Shown one piece after another: positions 18,783 to 27,270 of a DNA stretch of 64,000 nucleotides. The translations under genes and the position numbers were made by a program. The number at the start of each line of letters is the position of its first letter. Within the stretch, counting starts at the first letter, position 1. Source of the stretch: Agarivorans litoreus (GTDB lineage Bacteria; Pseudomonadota; Gammaproteobacteria; Enterobacterales; Celerinatantimonadaceae); NCBI RefSeq assembly GCF_019649015.1, contig NZ_BLPI01000001.1, positions 2,909,001-2,973,000 of the forward strand, given 5' to 3'. The notes beneath the pieces are model-generated. The model was not told the origin of the DNA. It was given only the letters and a program-made list of their open reading frames with translations, and did not search any database.

Positions 18783-19399
18783 TGTTAGAGATTAAAGATT
18801 TTGGTTTGGCGTTTGCTCAGCAGCACTTTTTAAGCAAGCTTAATATGTCGGTGGCCGGTGGTGAAATCGTGACTATTATGGGGCCGAGTGGGTGTGGTAA
18901 ATCTAGTTTTCTAGCGGCTATTGCCGGCACTTTAGACGAAGGCTTTACTTGCTCGGGAGAAATATGTTTAGCCGGGACATCTTTGTTAAACAAGCCGCAA
19001 ATGCAACGCCAAGTTGGAATGCTGTTTCAAGATGATTTGCTGTTCCCGCATTTCAACGTTGCGCAAAACCTGCAATACGGCTTAGCACATGCTAAACAAG
19101 GCCAAGCAGCTCAACTTATAGAGCAAGCTTTAGCTGATGCTGGTATGCCCGGCTATCAGCAGCGTGATATTGCTAGTCTGTCGGGCGGTCAACGGGCGAG
19201 GGTAAGTGTATTACGTAGTCTATTAGCAGAGCCGAAGTTGTTATTGCTTGATGAGCCTTTTAGCAAGCTAGATAAACCCTTGCGCAAACAGTTTCGCGAG
19301 TTTGTTCGAGAGAAAATTGAAGAACTGTCAATTCCGGCTCTTTTAGTGACCCATGATGCAGAGGACTGTTTACAAGCTCCCCCAATTGCTATTTTTTGA
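18782..19399 (+). CDS. ynjD: ABC transporter ATPase, YnjD-like
   Basis: A 205-residue minimal ABC ATPase. Walker A is GPSGCGKSS near residues 34-42, the Q-loop is MLFQDDLLFPHFNV, the signature LSGGQRARVSVLRSL, Walker B LLLLDEP, and the H-loop VTHDAED. It lacks the C-terminal regulatory domain seen in the FbpC gene of this window, as does E. coli YnjD (217). It completes the ynjBCD importer. The protein ends shortly after the H-loop, at APPIAIF, slightly shorter than usual, but the catalytic set is complete. Confidence 0.88.
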   Translation: MLEIKDFGLAFAQQHFLSKLNMSVAGGEIVTIMGPSGCGKSSFLAAIAGTLDEGFTCSGEICLAGTSLLNKPQMQRQVGMLFQDDLLFPHFNVAQNLQYGLAHAKQGQAAQLIEQALADAGMPGYQQRDIASLSGGQRARVSVLRSLLAEPKLLLLDEPFSKLDKPLRKQFREFVREKIEELSIPALLVTHDAEDCLQAPPIAIF

Positions 19400-19536
19400 T
19401 GGTGGTTTCTGCCTAAGTATTAAACTGTTGCTGTTGAGTTTTATTTGATAAGCTTAATTTACCTGGTGCTTTATTGTGTGGAGCGAAAGTGTCAGGACTC
19501 ACATAGAGATCCCCAATAACAATAAAGAGGATGAAG

Positions 19537-19830
19537 ATGAACAAATTGATTATTGCACTGGCATTGTCACTACCATTTGTCGCATCAACCGCAAACGCGG
19601 CTCCAGCTAAAGCGCCATTGTGTGCCGCGTGCCATGGAGCAGAAGGCAAGGCTATGATTCCGGGTTATCCGCATTTAGCTGGCCAAAATGAACAATACCT
19701 AGTGTCTTCACTGAAAGCTTACCGTGATAAGCAACGCAATGGTGGACAAGCTGTTGTAATGCAGGGCCAAGCGGCTAACTTAACCGATGCAGAAATTGCC
19801 GAATTAGCCGCCTATTACGCTAAGATGTAA
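19537..19830 (+). CDS. small periplasmic class I cytochrome c
   Basis: A 97-residue precursor with a signal peptide ([18 protein letters not shown]) and one haem c site CAACH shortly after it. The Met ligand is probably in the [13 protein letters not shown] region, and the final helix [13 protein letters not shown] is typical of small cytochromes c4/c5/c553. ATG at 19537 is preferred because AGAGG lies 6 bp upstream; the ATG at 19531 would be too close. It is monocistronic with its own terminator. The redox partner cannot be told from context. Confidence 0.85.
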   Translation: MNKLIIALALSLPFVASTANAAPAKAPLCAACHGAEGKAMIPGYPHLAGQNEQYLVSSLKAYRDKQRNGGQAVVMQGQAANLTDAEIAELAAYYAKM

Positions 19831-19848
19831 GCAATCTTTTTTTGCAAT

Positions 19849-19873
19849 AAGCCAGCCTAAAGCTGGCTTTTTA
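19849..19873 (+). terminator. terminator after the cytochrome c gene
   Basis: AAGCCAGC, loop CTAAA, GCTGGCTTTTT. Confidence 0.88.
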
Positions 19874-19962
19874 GTTTCTAAATCTGGGGTAAATGTTACT
19901 TGGTGTGGCTGCATAATTCGCGCATAATAGGCGTCAGTAACAAACAACCGCAATGAAACATT

Positions 19963-21381
19963 ATGGCAGCCAGCGCGCCCTCTCGTAAGTATAAAGATAA
20001 AGACAAAAAGCCTAAAGATTCGCAAATCGACCAGCTTAAAACACCGCCGCATTCTCTCGAAGCTGAACAGGCAGTATTAGGTGGCTTAATGCTCGACAAT
20101 AACGCTTGGGACAATGTGTCGGAGCTGGTGGTTGAGCAAGATTTCTATCAACGTGCTCATCAATATACCTTTTCGGCTATGCACCGTTTGGCGGAAAGCG
20201 GTCAGCCTATCGACTTGGTGACAGTATCAGAAGAGTTAGAGCGTCAAGAGCAGCTAGATGATATTGGTGGTTTTGCATATCTGGGTGAGATTGCTAAAAA
20301 TACCCCAAGTGCCGCCAATATTCGCGCCTATGCTGAAATTGTTCGAGAGCGAGCGGTAACTCGAGAACTAATTGCAGTGGCTAATGAAATTGCCGATAGC
20401 TGCTATGAACCGGCTGGGCGAAAGAGTAGCGATTTGCTGGACTTTGCCGAAAGCAAAGTATTTAAAATTGCCGAGTCTCGGGCTAATGCCAACGAAGGCC
20501 CTAAAGAAGTAAAAGGCCTGTTGGCTGAAACCATTGATAAAATTGAAGAGTTGTATAAATCACCTAACGATGGTGTGACAGGTGTATCAACAGGCTTTGC
20601 CGATCTAGATAAGAAAACCAGCGGCCTGCAAGGCTCAGACTTAATTATTGTTGCAGCTCGACCATCTATGGGTAAAACCACCTTTGCGATGAACTTGTGT
20701 GAATACGCAGCAATGACGCGTGATAAGCCAGTATTAATCTTTAGTTTGGAGATGCCTTCAGAACAGATCATGATGCGTATGTTGGCCTCACTTGGGCGCA
20801 TTGACCAAACTAAAATTCGTACCGGTAGTTTGGATGATGATGATTGGGCAAGGTTGTCTTCAACTATGGGCTTAATGGCCGAAAAATCGAAGATGTACGT
20901 GGATGATTCATCGGGTTTAACCCCTACCGAAGTTCGCTCTCGTGCTCGCCGTGTAGCGCGTGAAGAAGGCGGGCTTAGCATGATCATGATTGATTACTTG
21001 CAGCTGATGCAAGTACCGGGTTTAAGTGAAAATCGGACCTTAGAAATTGCCGAAATTTCTCGCTCGCTTAAATCACTGGCGAAAGAATTAAACGTACCAG
21101 TTGTGGCGCTTTCTCAGCTTAACCGTAGTTTGGAGCAGCGCGCCGACAAACGCCCAGTAAACTCCGATTTACGTGAATCGGGCTCTATTGAGCAGGATGC
21201 CGACTTAATTATGTTTATCTATCGTGATGAAGTTTATAACGAAGGAACTGATAACAAAGGCCTTGCCGAAATTATTATTGGTAAGCAGCGTAACGGCCCT
21301 ATTGGCCGTGTTCCACTTACCTTCCAAGGTCAGTTCTCTCGTTTTGATAATTGGGCTGGCGAATTTTACGACGATGAATAG
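19963..21381 (+). CDS. dnaB: replicative DNA helicase
   Basis: A 472-residue hexameric helicase that unwinds the replication fork and recruits DnaG primase. The N-terminal DnaG-interacting domain includes PPHSLEAEQAVLGGLMLDN. The RecA-like C-terminal domain has Walker A ARPSMGKTT, SLEMPSEQIMMRML, the Walker B region MIMIDYLQLM, and ALSQLNRSLEQRADKRP. Length fits E. coli DnaB (471). alr follows after 6 bp, the usual dnaB-alr pair. The N-terminal extension (KYKDKDKKPKD) is lysine-rich. Confidence 0.98.
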   Translation: MAASAPSRKYKDKDKKPKDSQIDQLKTPPHSLEAEQAVLGGLMLDNNAWDNVSELVVEQDFYQRAHQYTFSAMHRLAESGQPIDLVTVSEELERQEQLDDIGGFAYLGEIAKNTPSAANIRAYAEIVRERAVTRELIAVANEIADSCYEPAGRKSSDLLDFAESKVFKIAESRANANEGPKEVKGLLAETIDKIEELYKSPNDGVTGVSTGFADLDKKTSGLQGSDLIIVAARPSMGKTTFAMNLCEYAAMTRDKPVLIFSLEMPSEQIMMRMLASLGRIDQTKIRTGSLDDDDWARLSSTMGLMAEKSKMYVDDSSGLTPTEVRSRARRVAREEGGLSMIMIDYLQLMQVPGLSENRTLEIAEISRSLKSLAKELNVPVVALSQLNRSLEQRADKRPVNSDLRESGSIEQDADLIMFIYRDEVYNEGTDNKGLAEIIIGKQRNGPIGRVPLTFQGQFSRFDNWAGEFYDDE

Positions 21382-21387
21382 GTGCTA

Positions 21388-22467
21388 ATGGAAATCGCCA
21401 ATGCACAGGTTTCGCTATCTGCTTTAAAACACAATTACGCAGTATTAAAGCAACGTGCGCCAAGTAGCAAAATTTTGGTTGTTATTAAAGCTAATGCTTA
21501 TGGTCACGGCATGTTGCAAGTGGCAGAGGCCTTGGCGGAATTTGCAGATGGATTTGCGGTTGCTCGTAGTAAAGAGGCGATCGCGTTGCGCAAGGCGGGG
21601 ATTGAATCACATATTCTCGTACTAGAGGGCTTTTTTGACGGCGCAGAAGCGCAAGAGTTAGCACTGCATCAAGTGGCTACGGTCATTCATAGCGAGCAGC
21701 AATTAGAGCTGGTAGAACAGTTATCTTTAAGGCAGCCATTAGAGACTTGGATTAAGCTTGATACAGGGATGCATCGTTTGGGATTACTGCCCGAGCAATT
21801 TAAGCAATTATTACCACGAATTCGCGCGTGCCAAAATATTCAAACACCTTTCAAATTAATAAGTCATTTTGCTTGTGCTGATGAGCTGGAGCATCCCTTA
21901 ACACCCCAGCAAATTGCATTGTTTAGTGAGTTAACCAAAGAGCTTGGTGTGGAATGCTCGTTGGCTAATTCGGCTGGAATTCTTCTTTGGCCAAAGGCGC
22001 ATGCGCAGTGGAATCGTCCAGGGATTTCCATGTATGGGATTTCTCCTCAAGTGGATAATAGCGGAGCGGATTTTGGTTTGATTCCTGCCATGACCTTGCA
22101 AACAAACCTTATCGCGGTGCGTGAACACCCACAAGGTGAGTCGGTAGGCTATGGTGCCACTTGGCGAGCAGAACAAGATACTCGTTTAGGCGTAATTGCC
22201 ATGGGCTACGGAGATGGTTACCCTCGCAGTGCGCCAAATGGCACTCCGGTTTGGTTAAATGGTCGCTTAGTGCCTATTGTTGGGCGGGTCTCTATGGATA
22301 TGCTATGTGTTGACCTTGGTCCCGATTGTAAGGATAAGGTCGGCGACAAGGTAATACTTTGGGGGCCAGAGTTACCCGTTGAGACCATTGCAAAGGCGGT
22401 TGGCACAATTGCTTATGAGCTGGTCACTAAGTTGACATCAAGAGTTCGTATAACTTACACAAACTAG
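21388..22467 (+). CDS. alr: alanine racemase
   Basis: A 359-residue PLP enzyme making D-alanine for peptidoglycan. The PLP lysine is Lys34 in VVIKANAYGHG, and the catalytic Tyr lies in SVGYGATWRAE. The GMHRLG and YGDGYPR stretches are also conserved. ATG at 21388 with AGG 5 bp upstream is preferred to GTG at 21382. The reading frame ends AAC-TAG, and that TAG is exactly where a 262-bp mobile element begins: TA is the target duplication and G the element's first base. The protein itself looks full length (E. coli Alr 359). Confidence 0.96.
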   Translation: MEIANAQVSLSALKHNYAVLKQRAPSSKILVVIKANAYGHGMLQVAEALAEFADGFAVARSKEAIALRKAGIESHILVLEGFFDGAEAQELALHQVATVIHSEQQLELVEQLSLRQPLETWIKLDTGMHRLGLLPEQFKQLLPRIRACQNIQTPFKLISHFACADELEHPLTPQQIALFSELTKELGVECSLANSAGILLWPKAHAQWNRPGISMYGISPQVDNSGADFGLIPAMTLQTNLIAVREHPQGESVGYGATWRAEQDTRLGVIAMGYGDGYPRSAPNGTPVWLNGRLVPIVGRVSMDMLCVDLGPDCKDKVGDKVILWGPELPVETIAKAVGTIAYELVTKLTSRVRITYTN

Positions 22468-22728
22468 GGGCTGTAGATCTTTGCTGATGGTTTTTGCAGC
22501 AATTTATTAGCCATTTAGGCAAGGCAGTGAGTGTGCAGTTAAGTGGGCTTAATAATCACTCGCTAACGCTGAATAAATGGCTAAGAAATGCTGCCCGAAG
22601 GGTTCGGATAAGCGAACTTTACTCTTTGTTAAGCACTTCTTGCTTAGCCCACTAGGCTTCTAAGTGCTCGCCGCGATTAAAGCCCGCTTATCTCGAACAA
22701 AATTTCAACACCAAAGATCAACAGACCC
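22467..22728 (+). mobile_element. MITE-like element, copy A (full length)
   Basis: A 262-bp element without a transposase. Its ends are imperfect inverted repeats: left GGGGCTGTAGATCTTTG, right (as reverse complement) GGGTCTGTTGATCTTTG. It is flanked by TA, or CTAG if counted as 4 bp. Inside is an 11-bp inverted repeat TTAGCCATTTA/TAAATGGCTAA and an AGCACTT/AAGTGCT hairpin. Near-identical copies lie at 25435 and 46227 and a truncated one at 41730. The rest of the alr-ahpC gap (22729-22898) is AT-rich and must hold the ahpC promoter. Confidence 0.85.
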
Positions 22729-22898
22729 TAGTATTTACAAGTTCATCAAATTAGGCTATTAATTGGGTGCTGAATTATTAATCTATATTTCGATAGTTTT
22801 TATCTATTGAATTAATTGATTAGATCAATTCGTCAAATCGCCAATTTTGGCGCATCATTTATAGCGAAATTGATAACCTATTTAACAAGGAATACGAA

Positions 22899-23504
22899 AT
22901 GAGTGTATTAGTTGGTCGTCCTGCTCCAGACTTTACTGCCGCTGCTGTTCTAGGTAACGGTGAGATTGTTGATGCCTTTACGCTAAGTGAGCACATCAAA
23001 GGTAAAGCTGCGGTAGTATTCTTCTACCCACTAGATTTTACTTTTGTTTGTCCTTCAGAGTTGATTGCTTTCGATCACCGTTTTAAAGATTTCCAAGATA
23101 AAGGCGTTGAAGTAATCGGTGTATCTATCGATTCTCAGTTCTCTCATAACGCGTGGCGTAACACTGCAATTGAAGATGGCGGTATCGGTCAAGTTCAATA
23201 TCCACTAGTAGCAGACGTTAAACACGAAATCTGTAAAGCTTACGACGTAGAACATCCAGAAGCTGGTGTAGCCTTCCGTGGTTCTTTCCTAATCGACGCT
23301 AATGGCGTAGTTCGCCACCAAGTTGTGAATGACCTACCGCTAGGTCGTAACATTGACGAAATGCTACGCATGGTTGACGCATTAAACTTCCACGAGAAGC
23401 ACGGTGAGGTATGTCCTGCACAATGGGAAGAAGGTAAAGAAGGTATGGACGCAAGCCCAGAAGGTGTTGCTAAGTACTTATCTGCTAACGCTGAAGGTCT
23501 ATAG
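22899..23504 (+). CDS. typical 2-Cys peroxiredoxin (AhpC/TSA family)
   Basis: A 201-residue thiol peroxidase reducing hydrogen and organic peroxides. The peroxidatic Cys51 is in FTFVCPSE and the resolving Cys172 in GEVCPAQW, which defines the typical 2-Cys (Prx1) class. The C-terminal tail runs on to KYLSANAEGL, similar to eukaryotic-type Prx1/Tsa rather than E. coli AhpC. No ahpF is next to it, so thioredoxin is the likely reductant. The AAGGAATACGAA site precedes the start, and a terminator follows. Confidence 0.93.
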   Translation: MSVLVGRPAPDFTAAAVLGNGEIVDAFTLSEHIKGKAAVVFFYPLDFTFVCPSELIAFDHRFKDFQDKGVEVIGVSIDSQFSHNAWRNTAIEDGGIGQVQYPLVADVKHEICKAYDVEHPEAGVAFRGSFLIDANGVVRHQVVNDLPLGRNIDEMLRMVDALNFHEKHGEVCPAQWEEGKEGMDASPEGVAKYLSANAEGL

Positions 23505-23514
23505 TTAGTTAGAA

Positions 23515-23545
23515 AGTAAAAAGCCCGCAACTGCGGGCTTTTTTG
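23515..23545. terminator. bidirectional terminator between peroxiredoxin and cheX-like genes
   Basis: AAAAAGCCCGCA, ACT, TGCGGGCTTTTTT. A-run and T-run on the two sides serve both convergent genes. Confidence 0.92.
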
Positions 23546-23561
23546 TATTTATCGTATATAG

Positions 23562-24029
23562 TTAAATGTTTTCGAAACAAATCTCGATAGTTGCGTGGCC
23601 ATGAATAGAAGTAAAAGGAATTAGTACTTTAGGCCCTTCGGTTTTATGAGTGATGGTATGCGACGGGCCAGACACTACTACTGGTGTCGCCATATCGAAA
23701 TCGTAACCACTCTCTGCTAGCAAGCGTTTTGCTCCACCAGTCACCATGTTTGTAATTTCGCCAACCATGTCGGTGACTTCTTCATTAATTGATTCTGGTG
23801 CCTCACCTAGCATGCGGCGCATAATTTCAATGGCTAGACCTTTATCAAAACTGATTGACAGAGAGCCTTTGGTTTGAGGACCAACCATACCAATCAGTCC
23901 AGAAACATCACCGCGTGCAATTTCGTCTTTTTTTAGCCCAGGTTTACCTGGCTTAAGCTCTAGTTGAGCCATGGTTTCGAGCACGTTTAAAAGAGACTTT
24001 AGAAAAGGGTTAACAAACTTTACATCCAT
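23562..24029 (-). CDS. CheX-like chemotaxis phosphatase domain protein
   Basis: A 155-residue single-domain cytoplasmic protein of the CheX/CheC-related family. The catalytic ExxN signature is Glu91 and Asn94 in GEITNMVTGGAK, used by CheX to dephosphorylate CheY-P. The opening MDVKFVNPFLKSLLNVLETM is also typical. Since motX implies flagellar motility, a role in resetting CheY or another receiver is plausible. It is transcribed alone, convergent to the peroxiredoxin gene, with no chemotaxis genes alongside, so the exact target is inference. Confidence 0.8.
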   Translation of the reverse strand: MDVKFVNPFLKSLLNVLETMAQLELKPGKPGLKKDEIARGDVSGLIGMVGPQTKGSLSISFDKGLAIEIMRRMLGEAPESINEEVTDMVGEITNMVTGGAKRLLAESGYDFDMATPVVVSGPSHTITHKTEGPKVLIPFTSIHGHATIEICFENI

Positions 24030-24245
24030 AGTGACAGATTACTTCCTACTGTAGGTGAGGTTGGTCAAATTTACATCAGCTGCTTTGGTTTTGTTATCGA
24101 CCAAAATCACAAAACTATTGAGATTTATCTTAAGAATCGCACGAGATCCGATGAGCTGCAACTATTAGTCATATTTTTACGAAGTGCTTCACTGAATTGA
24201 AGAGAGTAAATTGATATTCAGGCTCGCATTCATTTAGTTTCACGC

Positions 24246-25067
24246 TCATTTATAGTTATTTGGAATGAGCGCAGCTGCTAGTCTGTAAATAAAGTAGCGA
24301 ATGCCGGTTGCTCTCCAGGCGGCTAGCTCAAAAGTGCGCTGTAGGTTGTTACACAATGCCCAAGCTCCCCCCACTTTGTAAAGATCTCTCCAATGTTTTT
24401 TAAATACCCTTAAACGCCCATAAAAGATGTACTGCCAGCGACTGGATTCATTACCTTGGTTGGCTCGTCGAAACCAAACTAAGGGTTTGGCAATAAACTT
24501 ATACTGATGCCCTTTGGCCAGGAGGGTGAGGAACAAGTCATAATCTTCAGCAATAACCTCTGAATCAAAGCCTTTTGCATCCAAAAAGTGCTCGCGTTTA
24601 ACCAGCCAGCTTGAAGGAACGATATGCGAATCAATTAAGCTATCACTGATGCTAAGATAAACGGGCTTAGCGTCACAAGTTTCAATAGCTTCACCTTCTT
24701 GAGAAAAGATATTGGTAGCACAGTGGCAGCCGGAGAGTCCGGGCTCGTTCTCCATTATGTCTTGTTGAAGTGCTAGTTTGTTTTTATCCCAATAATCATC
24801 GGCATCTAGAAATGCGATAAATTCACCTTTTGCAGCTTTTACGCCGTTATTACGCGCGTTCGCTATTCCCAAATTAGTGGGGTGGTCAACAATAGTGGCT
24901 ACCGAGTTAAATTGTTCTAAGTATTCTCTCGCTTCCTTGCTTGAACCATCATTAACAATGATTAATTCAAGGGCTGGCTGAGTTTGTTCTATTACAGAAT
25001 GAACCGCTTTGGAAATAAATTGTTGATTATTAAAATATGGGATCACCACTGAGGTCTTGGCTGCCAC
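24246..25067 (-). CDS. family 2 glycosyltransferase
   Basis: A 273-residue GT-A fold transferase. The opening SVVIPYFNNQQFISKAVHSV is followed by nucleotide-binding Asp40 in IIVNDGSS and the metal-binding DAD at 88-90 (FIAFLDADDYW). A likely acceptor-side acidic motif is EDYDLFLTL. The last ~60 residues are basic and aromatic, without a clear membrane helix. It probably adds a sugar to lipopolysaccharide or another surface glycan. It stands alone, next to a mobile element and decayed DNA, with no glycan cluster near it, which suggests a remnant of a larger locus or acquired DNA. Confidence 0.88.
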   Translation of the reverse strand: MAAKTSVVIPYFNNQQFISKAVHSVIEQTQPALELIIVNDGSSKEAREYLEQFNSVATIVDHPTNLGIANARNNGVKAAKGEFIAFLDADDYWDKNKLALQQDIMENEPGLSGCHCATNIFSQEGEAIETCDAKPVYLSISDSLIDSHIVPSSWLVKREHFLDAKGFDSEVIAEDYDLFLTLLAKGHQYKFIAKPLVWFRRANQGNESSRWQYIFYGRLRVFKKHWRDLYKVGGAWALCNNLQRTFELAAWRATGIRYFIYRLAAALIPNNYK

Positions 25068-25233
25068 TTGTTTTTCCTTGAAAGTTTCATCACAAGAGTT
25101 AGGTTGTATTCGGCCGTTGCCAGTTTTTGTGCATAGCAGACTTTATCAGTTATCATTTGATTAGTAGAGACGCTTGATAAGTTTATTAATCTAGCTTTTT
25201 TCTTGTATTAATACTTTAGTTCAATAGGTTAGT

Positions 25234-25250
25234 TGAATGGTAACCATTCA
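25234..25250. repeat. perfect palindrome upstream of the glycosyltransferase
   Basis: TGAATGG-TAA-CCATTCA, followed by TTTTTT. It could be an operator for a dimeric repressor or a small terminator hairpin in the + direction. It lies 167 bp upstream of the glycosyltransferase start on the opposite strand. Confidence 0.35.
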
Positions 25251-25434
25251 TTTTTTAGTTGCCGCATCGATGTATTCAAGGAAGTAAAATGAAGGAAATC
25301 TGTACTGTTTCTGCTCAATTTAAAAGATGATGATTACCTGCTAACTATTTTTAAGGGGGAGCTCGAGCTGAGTAAACAATCCCATGGCTAAGTTAACATG
25401 TATTCAAATGTTGAGTTGTATGCGCAAATAATTA

Positions 25435-25696
25435 GGGTCTGTTGATCTTTGGTGTTGAAATTTTGTTCGAGATAAGCGGGCTTTAATCGCGGCGAGCACT
25501 TAGAAGCCTAGTGGGCTAAGCAAGAAGTGCTTAACAAAGAGTAAAGTTCGCTTACCCGAACCCTTCGGGCAGCATTTCTTAGCCATTTATTCAGCGTTAG
25601 CGAGTGATTATTAAGCCCACTTAACTGCTCACTCACTGCCTTGCCTAAATGGCTAATAAATTGCTGCAAAAGCCATCAGCAAAGATCAACAGACCC
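25435..25696 (-). mobile_element. MITE-like element, copy B (full length, inverted)
   Basis: A 262-bp copy opposite in orientation to copy A, from GGGTCTGTTGATCTTTG to CAAAGATCAACAGACCC. It is flanked by TTAG on the left and CTAG on the right, so only TAG is shared; this supports a TA-type duplication over a strict CTAG. It sits in the long non-coding stretch 25068-26140 and disrupts no recognisable gene. Confidence 0.85.
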
Positions 25697-25749
25697 TAGT
25701 CTCTTTCGCTGATTGTTGAGCCTAATTTATGTGGTTTTTGCTTTGCTAA

Positions 25750-25893
25750 GCGTGTACTGGGGGGCATGAGGTTTTTGGCGAGTTTGGAAGGATCCTTGAC
25801 TCTCCAAAAGATCACTTAATTGCTGGTTATTATAATTGGCAACAGGCTTTTAGTATTGGGTCAAAACGCGGTGTAGATTTGGTTAATCGGTGA
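25750..25893 (+). pseudogene. decayed open frame, family unknown
   Basis: Between a TAA at 25747 and a TGA at 25891 runs a 47-codon frame without a start codon. It has a protein-like composition (HEVFGEFGRILDSPKDHLI, AGYYNWQQAFSI). It looks like the tail of a gene whose front has been lost, just right of element copy B. I do not recognise the family. The rest of 25894-26140 shows nothing I can name except the promoter region of dusA. Confidence 0.3.
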
Positions 25894-26140
25894 AAGCACT
25901 TCGAAAGCAAGTTTGTTGGTTGAGCAAGCGAGTTAGCCGAGTGGGTTAAGGTTGGCGAATGTCAATTTTTCTTGAATAAGCAAAGTTTAATTAGAGCAAA
26001 GTATTCCTCGGTAAGATTGGGCAATACCCACTCAGCCGTAGTATAATTGCTGGCTGAGTTAAGTGAACTCTCGTATTTGTAAACACTCGATAAGCTCTAG
26101 GCCGTATAGGCTTAGCATTTATAGTTAGTGCTTTGATCTT

Positions 26141-27160
26141 ATGCCATTTTATTATTATGTTGAACCTATGACTCAAGTTTTACCCTACCAAGCTCATCGT
26201 TTTTCTGTTGCCCCAATGCTCGATTGGACTGACCGTCACTGTCGTTACTTCCACCGTTTGATGAGCAAAAATACCCTGCTTTACACTGAAATGGTAACGA
26301 CAGGAGCGATCTTACATGGCAAAGGGGATTACTTAGGGTTCTCTGAGCAAGAGCATCCGTTAGCTTTACAGCTGGGTGGTTCGAATCCGCAGGAATTAGC
26401 CGAATGTGCAAAACGCGCTGAAGATTTAGGTTATGACGAAGTAAACTTAAATGTAGGTTGTCCATCAGACCGAGTACAAAATGGCCGTTTTGGCGCTTGT
26501 TTAATGGCAGAGCCCGAGCTGGTGGCTGAATGCGTTAGTAAAATGCAGCAGCAGGTGAAGATCCCGGTTACGGTAAAAACACGGATTGGTATCGATGAGC
26601 AAGATAGTTATCAGTTTCTAAAAGACTTTATCGAGCCGGTGGCTGAAGCTGGCTGCGAAACCTTTATTATTCATGCGCGTAAAGCTTGGTTGTCTGGTCT
26701 AAGCCCAAAGCAGAATCGAGATATTCCTCCGCTAGATTACCCAAGAGCTTACCAAGTAAAAGCTGATTACCCGCAGCTAACCATAAGCGTAAACGGCGGA
26801 ATTGCTAGCTTGGAACAAGTGCAAGAGCACCTAAAGCATCTTGATGGTGTTATGCTAGGTCGCGAGGTTTATCAAAATCCTTACCTATTAGCGAATGTGG
26901 ATCAACAGATCTTTGACGATCCGCAGCCAGCATTAAGCCGCCATCAAGTGGCTGAGTTAATGCTGCCATATATTGAAAACCATTTGGCACAAGGCGGCCG
27001 TTTACAACATATTAGCCGCCACATGCTAGGGTTATTTCAAGGTTGTGTGGGCGCGCGTGCTTGGCGTAGGCATTTAAGCGAGAATGCCCATAAGAAAGGT
27101 GCTGGCATTGAAGTGATGCAAGCCGCAATGGACTTAGTTCCAGAGCATCAAGAAGCCTAG
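26141..27160 (+). CDS. dusA: tRNA-dihydrouridine(20/20a) synthase
   Basis: A 339-residue FMN enzyme reducing uridines 20 and 20a in the tRNA D-loop. [18 protein letters not shown] opens the TIM barrel. The catalytic Cys is in [19 protein letters not shown], and [16 protein letters not shown] and HMLGLFQG match the DusA subgroup rather than DusB or DusC. The start is uncertain: ATG at 26141 or at 26168 (residue 10), neither with a clear ribosome-binding site. E. coli DusA also has a variable N-terminus. Confidence 0.95.
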   Translation: MPFYYYVEPMTQVLPYQAHRFSVAPMLDWTDRHCRYFHRLMSKNTLLYTEMVTTGAILHGKGDYLGFSEQEHPLALQLGGSNPQELAECAKRAEDLGYDEVNLNVGCPSDRVQNGRFGACLMAEPELVAECVSKMQQQVKIPVTVKTRIGIDEQDSYQFLKDFIEPVAEAGCETFIIHARKAWLSGLSPKQNRDIPPLDYPRAYQVKADYPQLTISVNGGIASLEQVQEHLKHLDGVMLGREVYQNPYLLANVDQQIFDDPQPALSRHQVAELMLPYIENHLAQGGRLQHISRHMLGLFQGCVGARAWRRHLSENAHKKGAGIEVMQAAMDLVPEHQEA

Positions 27161-27177
27161 CTTACTTACTTGTTTAA

Positions 27178-27205
27178 TTGAGGCCGCTTTATGCGGCCTT
27201 CTTAT
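27178..27205 (+). terminator. terminator of dusA
   Basis: AGGCCGC, loop TTTAT, GCGGCCT, followed by TCTTATT (imperfect T-run). Confidence 0.65.
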
Positions 27206-27270
27206 TATCTGGCACAGCCCTTGCTATCACTACCTGCGAAGAGTCAGCTTTTTGTCAGGAGTGCAAAACA

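Noticed and set aside
20403-20987. 194-residue minus-strand open frame
   Set aside because: It lies entirely inside dnaB on the other strand and has no ribosome-binding site.
25306-25330. Tiny open frame after AAGGAAGTAAA near 25289
   Set aside because: Only 13 codons, with no composition or context to support a leader peptide.
25928-25957. tRNA-like start (GCGAGTTAGCCGAGTGGGTTAAGG)
   Set aside because: It resembles a tRNA acceptor and D-arm, but no anticodon stem, T-arm or closing acceptor strand follows.
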